Assembly (NCBI GenBank): GCA_030374735.1
Contig: JASCIV010000832.1
Location: forward strand, 1-11,516
DNA from: Gracilaria caudata
Taxonomy: Eukaryota; Rhodophyta; Florideophyceae; Gracilariales; Gracilariaceae
Direction of reading: 5' to 3'
DNA: 11,516 bases
Position numbers and translations under genes: made by a program. Within the stretch, counting starts at the first letter, position 1. The number at the start of each line of letters is the position of its first letter. A model generated the notes under the pieces. It made no database searches, had not been told where the DNA came from, and saw nothing but the letters and a program-made list of their open reading frames with translations. Positions 7,754 to 11,516 of the stretch are shown here, piece after piece.

Positions 7754-8749
7754 TCAACGTTGAATTTCTATGCCATCACACTTCGGAAGTGAGCACTCCA
7801 CATATCGCCGATGACACTCCGCAAAGCGATGAACGTACTCCTTATTCTCAGGGCAAGTGTCGCATTTGTCTTTCTCTGCTATGAAAACCTTTCCCGGCTC
7901 ACACAGAAAGCATGTAGAAGATCCAGCACGAGCAAAACTGCCATGGACACACCAGCGACATTCTCTTTCTCCACGCCCCACGCTGAACATGTTAACCCTA
8001 CAATTCTCACACTCCGATTCGAACTTATTGTAAAACGTACCCGCAGGGCATTTGCCACAACTCTGCGTGCTTCTCAAGTAGAACTCGCCTATGGCGCACT
8101 CATGACATTCCGATGCGCCCTCACTCGAGAACGAATTGGGACCGCACTTCAGACAGTCTGATAGAACATTAGCAAAGGCCGTGAATGTACCGGGAAGGCA
8201 CGGGTAACAACGTCCTTGATAGAGGTTGTAATATTGGCCGGCAACACATTTTCCACAACTTCCATCTGCGAGAAGAGCCTCATTATCGTTACATACGGTA
8301 CAATTTGAGGCGCCTTCATTAGAATACGCATTTGTTGGACATGGTAGACATGGAGCATTTCCGAATCCAGCCTTGAAGAAACCAGGTTGACATTCTAGAC
8401 ACTGTGAGGTAGACACCTCAAAATACTCACCAGGAGGGCATTTTCCACAAGTAGAATTGCTCATTAAGACCTCATCATCTTGACAAGCGACGCACATGGT
8501 AGCTCCAGCCCGAGAAGTAGTACCGGTGGGACAAGGGATGCATCTCGTCTGACCAGCTTTATCTTGATATTGTCCAGAAGGACATGCTTCGCACCATTCG
8601 TATCCGCGATCCACAGTTCCAGGTGGACATAATTCACAGCAATTGTCGCCATCGACGTGACCATGACCACGAGGACAGCACTCACGGCCATTCGCACTAG
8701 TGAGCAAGCAAGTGATGACAAAGATTGCGAAACGAGTTCCAGGGAACAT
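7754..8749 (-). CDS. Secreted CxxC-repeat protein C (GCC2/GCC3, TNFR-like type)
   Basis: Unspliced, 331 residues. The frame extends to a TTG at 8761, but the first ATG is at 8749 and begins a typical signal peptide (MFPGTRFAIFVITCLL, cleavage near 20-22). The mature part has 40 cysteines, nearly all in CxxC pairs, with CGKC at 101, 165 and 231 and CDTC at 296 marking the same 65-residue units as B. The block around residues 149-197 is almost identical to B. The end differs: after residue 311 it has CHRRYVEC and SLPKC in place of the B/A tail, adding cysteines and stopping slightly earlier. Paralogue of A and B with the same inferred extracellular role. Promoter motifs are shared with B, so co-expression is likely but unproven. 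Confidence 0.85.
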   Translation of the reverse strand: MFPGTRFAIFVITCLLTSANGRECCPRGHGHVDGDNCCELCPPGTVDRGYEWCEACPSGQYQDKAGQTRCIPCPTGTTSRAGATMCVACQDDEVLMSNSTCGKCPPGEYFEVSTSQCLECQPGFFKAGFGNAPCLPCPTNAYSNEGASNCTVCNDNEALLADGSCGKCVAGQYYNLYQGRCYPCLPGTFTAFANVLSDCLKCGPNSFSSEGASECHECAIGEFYLRSTQSCGKCPAGTFYNKFESECENCRVNMFSVGRGERECRWCVHGSFARAGSSTCFLCEPGKVFIAEKDKCDTCPENKEYVHRFAECHRRYVECSLPKCDGIEIQR

Positions 8750-8818
8750 TATTGTAGACAAAAGATCTTCACTCTTATGGAGAAAAGATTGCTAGCTGAT
8801 GTGGAAGAGCAAGTTGTG

Positions 8819-8824
8819 ATTATA
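8819..8824 (-). promoter_or_regulatory. TATA box of gene C
   Basis: The minus strand reads GTATAATC here, with TATAAT 75 nt upstream of the ATG at 8749, close to the spacing in A and B. It aligns with the CTATTTAG box of gene B, both preceded by CCGTC. Confidence 0.6.
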
Positions 8825-8860
8825 CGACGGCTGTTCTGGCATCTCGCGCGGACAGGAGAC

Positions 8861-8893
8861 ATTCTGATTGGAGGAGCTGCAAATACACGTGCA
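8861..8893 (-). promoter_or_regulatory. Promoter boxes of gene C shared with gene B
   Basis: On the plus strand ATTCTGATTGGAG (8861-8873) and AAATACACGTGCA (8881-8893) match the B boxes with a few changes. The second contains CACGTG (8886-8891), a palindromic G-box/E-box core that is CATGTG in B. Position is about 112-144 nt upstream of the ATG. Confidence 0.45.
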
Positions 8894-9064
8894 CATGCGA
8901 CATCCTTTCAAATCAATTGGAGAATGTCGTAGCAAAGATGAGAGTCGGGAAAAGGGGCCTAAAGAGGCTGGAAAGAGGGTGTGCTGGTAGAGGCTGTGTA
9001 TGAAATGATATGACAAGATGACTGGGGTCTTCAAGTTTGCTGAGTACGGGAGAGTCTACGCGCA

Positions 9065-9071
9065 TATATAG
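9065..9071 (+). promoter_or_regulatory. Candidate TATA box upstream of a possible small gene
   Basis: CATATATAGGG is a strong TATA match on the plus strand, 114-120 nt before an ATG in good context (GTGAATGGCGG, ATG at 9185). It is overlapped by an inverted repeat GGGTCA-N7-TGACCC at 9071-9089. The core also reads as TATATAT on the minus strand, but no minus-strand start lies at a suitable distance. Confidence 0.35.
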
Positions 9072-9184
9072 GGTCATGTGAGTTGACCCTTCGGCCTGAA
9101 TTCCGATTGCGTACTGCTGAGCAATCATCTGGAGAGGCTATGCAGTAGACACGTGAGAAGGCATCAACAGAGAAGCGTGCGTGA

Positions 9185-9732
9185 ATGGCGGCCACGTCGA
9201 ATCATTTCACACAGGTACTGCATGGCCAAAATGTGTCAGTTTCCTCCAAATTTTTGAAATGTTTGGAACTGGTTCTTTCGATAAACGTTCTCAGAGTGGT
9301 GCGGTTCCACTGCTGCATGAGAACTACCTAAGGTATATGATATGTAAAGCTATCTGTTGTGGGGTCGGAATATACGATTTCAGGAAGCCGCAACGAAAGC
9401 CACTTTCATCTCGTTCGCAGAGAGAATTGGGTTCCCTCATTTGGCCCGTTGACAACGATTGTGTGGCGGGGGAGGGAAGAGAAGGCACATCGCTTGGAGG
9501 TGCGTTAGAGCCCGCCGATCACCGTGATCAAGCCTGCCTCGGATTGGTACTCTCAAATTGTGTTACACAAAGCGAGAAAACATTAGAAGGTCGCAAGCAA
9601 GAACGAAAACGAGATGGGTTCCAAAGCTGCCGTCCAGCCATTGAACGACACCTTCTCCAGAACTATGTTAGTAGCACCAGCAATGCTGACTTGCACCGCT
9701 CCCCACAACAGAATTGTGGGCTTCCGTTTTAG
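9185..9732 (+). CDS. Possible small spliced gene, function unknown
   Basis: Hypothesis only. The frame is open from 9181 to the TAG at 9730-9732, but its first codon is GTG. An ATG at 9185 in another frame has a favourable context (ATGGCGGCC). Splicing CAG|GTACTG after 9214 to CTCAG|A ending at 9294 would remove an 80-nt intron, similar in size to the two symporter introns, and join 10 codons in phase 0 to the long frame, giving 155 residues. A TATA box lies at 9065-9071. The product would be basic and polar, with no signal peptide, domain or repeat that I recognise. Without splicing, an ATG at 9259 would give 157 residues. The frame may simply be open by chance. Confidence 0.2.
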
Positions 9733-10271
9733 GAATCAGGTGTGAATGTTATCCACGCAGCGTGAGTGGCGGAAAACGTAGATTGCGGAACTGGCAACAC
9801 GATAGATAATAAAACCCCGTTCTCGGAACAAGAACGAGGGACGGGAGGGATCATTAAGCAGCGTATGCCAAGGTTTTTGTACCTGCTCTCTTCGCCTCGT
9901 TTCAGTAGCGCGAACCAGTGTGCGTCCCCTCTCGCTGCGTGATCGATCAACATACTATCGACTACGTCAAAATACTCATGAAACCCAATCTGAGCAACAA
10001 CGGATCGGAGTGTATGATTTTACAACCAATGCATGACTGATTCCCACTTCTCATACTCATAGAATATGTGAAGGCACCGAAGAACAAAGAAAAAAAGCAG
10101 GAAGCGCACATATATCAAAGTCCAAGAAGCACAATACATAGAGATAACACTTGAGGTTTTGACATCAAGATGTTTCCTTATCGTCCCTAGTGGCGAAATC
10201 CCAAAGAGTCCCAGCTTGAGTTTCCCATAGGACACTTCCAACTTGTCTCAAATCCTCAGCATCTGAAAACA

Positions 10272-10526
10272 TTACTTGGGCTGGCATGAAGGGGGGATTT
10301 CTGTGTAGCACCAATCGTCTCCTTTATGTTCGCACTCACCTTCCCTTACACATTTATAGTTCGGTGGGCAAAATTCTGCAACACATCGAGAGCTAAAAGC
10401 ATGCGACGGTGTGCATACTGATCCACAGCTTTCACGTGGTAGCTGCAGAGGCCCGGAACAAACATCTCGAGCAAACAGAACAACAGAAACCAAGAGCATG
10501 AAGAATTTGAGCAAATCAAAATTCAT
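10272..10526 (-). CDS. Small secreted peptide with eight cysteines
   Basis: Unspliced, 84 residues, from an ATG at 10526 to TAA. Residues 1-25 are a clear signal peptide (MNFDLLKFFMLLVSVVLF core, small residues before the cut). The mature peptide of about 60 residues has eight cysteines after the signal, spaced C-x3-C-x9-C-x4-C-x5-C-x5-C-x7-C-x7-C, consistent with four disulfides. This resembles defensin-like, knottin-like or WAP-like small proteins in general design, but I cannot match the spacing to a named family. It is not a CxxC-repeat protein and is not obviously related to A-C. GTTATAG on the minus strand at 10610-10616 could be its TATA-like element, about 85-90 nt upstream. It may act in defence, signalling or the extracellular matrix; this is not shown by the sequence. 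Confidence 0.65.
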   Translation of the reverse strand: MNFDLLKFFMLLVSVVLFARDVCSGPLQLPRESCGSVCTPSHAFSSRCVAEFCPPNYKCVREGECEHKGDDWCYTEIPPSCQPK

Positions 10527-11321
10527 GGTTGTGCCCAGATCAGAACCTTTCGGGAGCTAAGAACGGTACGACTGTTCTCCAATCCGTGTATGCCAAAATG
10601 TGACACGCACTATAACATAAGCATAAGGCAACTGCACGGTGAAAAGCATCAAGCAGTTCGAAAGCAAGAAGTGCCACTCTGCTTAAATAACAATACGCGA
10701 TCCAGCTGCTCCGCTCCCATTACACCATTATTCCAAACTTATGAGAAAGTCTCAAATCCTTGATCAAACTGTGAGGACCATTGGAAGTCAGTTTGAAAGA
10801 ACTGTAGAACTAAAGATATGTTTTCTCTCAGCGTAGCATGATGTATTCAAACACGGAGGAAATCGCGCGATAATTCGACAGAATATGATTTAGTATAAGC
10901 ATGTTGAGTATCATAGCTGATTTATAATTAAAGGAAGAACTGTCGCGCTTTCCAAATGAAGCAGGCAGCAGTTTTCGACGGAATACACTTCGCTACACTT
11001 AACAGCTACCGCATAAAAGCGAAAGAGTCTGAGACGTATGTATTCTTTAATGCTCCCGATAATCTCCATTCCAATGCAAAATCGTGCACAGCATTGATGC
11101 TCGAAAACTACCCTTCGTATATTCTCACGCGTTCCAAGCGAAGAGGAGGCTCAGGACGAGGTGTGCCTCAGAACAGATGCACGTGAGGCTTTGGAGGTCC
11201 TGTAAATAATATCACCAAGAGCAAAGCGGAGCTTTACGATGATATGCCGCATCGCAATTGCAGTTTTGCATTGTAGTCATTGGCATTCAGTAGGACATGC
11301 ACATTGCATGGATTCGAGAGC

Positions 11322-11347
11322 TAACTTCAATACATGTATCGAAGTTA
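11322..11347. repeat. Near-perfect 26-nt palindrome
   Basis: Two 13-nt arms centred between 11334 and 11335 (core ATACATGTAT, flanks TAACTTC and GAAGTTA) match as reverse complements except for one pair (11329/11340). There is no spacer, so it is a palindrome rather than a looped hairpin, as expected for a site bound by a symmetrical dimer. Function unknown. Confidence 0.5.
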
Positions 11348-11407
11348 CAGATCGATCGCATTGCACGAACTCTCACAACCGCTTCCCAACTCTCTCTGTG
11401 TAGAATA

Positions 11408-11420
11408 TGAAATGATTTCA
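11408..11420. repeat. Perfect 13-nt dyad TGAAAT-G-ATTTCA
   Basis: Six-nucleotide arms are exact reverse complements around a single G. It is one of three inverted repeats within 140 nt. Confidence 0.35.
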
Positions 11421-11439
11421 GAGATGGGAGAGGTGCATT

Positions 11440-11455
11440 TGCACTTGATAGTGCA
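11440..11455. repeat. Inverted repeat TGCACT-TGAT-AGTGCA
   Basis: Six-nucleotide arms are exact reverse complements around a 4-nt loop. Third member of the inverted-repeat cluster at the right edge of the window. Confidence 0.35.
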
Positions 11456-11516
11456 GACACGAAATGCAACTACGTAATGCATTTATGATGCATATCTTTG
11501 CATTCGGGACACGTAA

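Larger units (their letters stand above)
6299..8749 (-). repeat. Tandem gene duplication (B and C)
   Basis: Genes B (6299-7318) and C (7754-8749) lie head to tail on the minus strand. Their products align without gaps from about residue 38 to 311 on the same cysteine frame. Exact DNA identity includes a 58-nt run (6606-6663 with 8037-8094) and a 52-nt run (6766-6817 with 8197-8248). Homology continues into the promoters. Confidence 0.85.
8750..10271. other. Large unassigned region upstream of gene C
   Basis: The part next to 8750 is the promoter of C. A TATATA element at 9065-9071 and a possible small spliced gene (9185-9732) are listed separately. From 9733 to 10271 the open frames (9729-9953 and 10020-10241, minus) show no family pattern. 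Small inverted repeats occur, for instance GATCAC-C-GTGATC at 9517-9529 and CGTTCT/AGAACG at 9818-9836. No RNA gene or mobile element was recognised. Confidence 0.45.
10527..11516. other. Right-hand region without a convincing gene
   Basis: The first part should be the promoter of the small cysteine peptide. A 76-codon plus-strand frame (10956-11186) begins just after TTTATAATTAAA at 10921-10932, but its product has no recognisable features and the spacing to its ATG is very short, so it is not called. From about 11300 the sequence is unusually dense in short inverted repeats, listed separately. Confidence 0.5.

Noticed and set aside
3370..8749. The cysteine-repeat genes as membrane receptors (TNFR or ephrin receptor homologues)
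   Set aside because: The repeats are of that type, but no transmembrane helix, kinase or death domain follows; they look fully secreted.
9729..9953. Minus-strand frame of 74 codons
   Set aside because: No recognisable features and overlaps the end of the possible spliced gene; likely chance.
10020..10241. Minus-strand frame of 73 codons with a hydrophobic stretch
   Set aside because: The hydrophobic stretch comes from AT-rich DNA; no signal, domain or promoter supports it.
10956..11186. Plus-strand frame of 76 codons after a TATA-like sequence
   Set aside because: The TATA-like box is too close to the ATG for a normal leader and the product has no recognisable features.

Overview
The window looks like nuclear DNA of a eukaryote with small, intron-poor genes. 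One gene needs two short introns (106 and 92 nt, GT...AG) to stay in frame; the others read as single ORFs. Three genes have a TATA-like box about 75-82 nt upstream of the ATG. Several products carry signal peptides and many disulfide-type cysteines, and nothing suggests bacterial operons. My best guess is a compact algal genome such as a florideophyte red alga, but this is an impression from gene structure and content; other protists are not excluded. Layout: 1-460 is upstream sequence; 461-2776 (+) is a three-exon sodium:solute symporter (SSS family); 2777-3369 is intergenic; 3370-4401 (+) is cysteine-rich secreted protein A; 4402-5504 is a largely AT-rich gap between converging genes; 5505-5999 (-) is a protein with two membrane segments and a four-cysteine loop; 6299-7318 (-) and 7754-8749 (-) are tandemly duplicated cysteine-rich secreted proteins B and C; 8750-10271 is mostly unassigned but may hold one small spliced gene (9185-9732, weak); 10272-10526 (-) is a very small secreted peptide with eight cysteines; the rest to 11516 has no convincing gene but holds a cluster of inverted repeats. 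The heart of the window is 3370-8749. Three paralogous secreted proteins are built almost entirely from CxxC pairs spaced about 16 residues apart, of the GCC2/GCC3 (ephrin-receptor-like, TNFR-like) type. They fall into a higher-order repeat of about 65 residues (four CxxC pairs per unit). None has a visible membrane anchor, kinase or death domain. B and C share promoter motifs at matching distances and long stretches of identical DNA, which points to recent duplication or gene conversion. With the two-membrane-segment protein and the small cysteine-rich peptide nearby, the locus could be an uncharacterised set of extracellular proteins (cell wall, adhesion, recognition or defence). That joint role is inference from proximity only. 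The symporter next door is probably an unrelated housekeeping transporter, although it has an unusual secreted-type cysteine-rich N-terminus.
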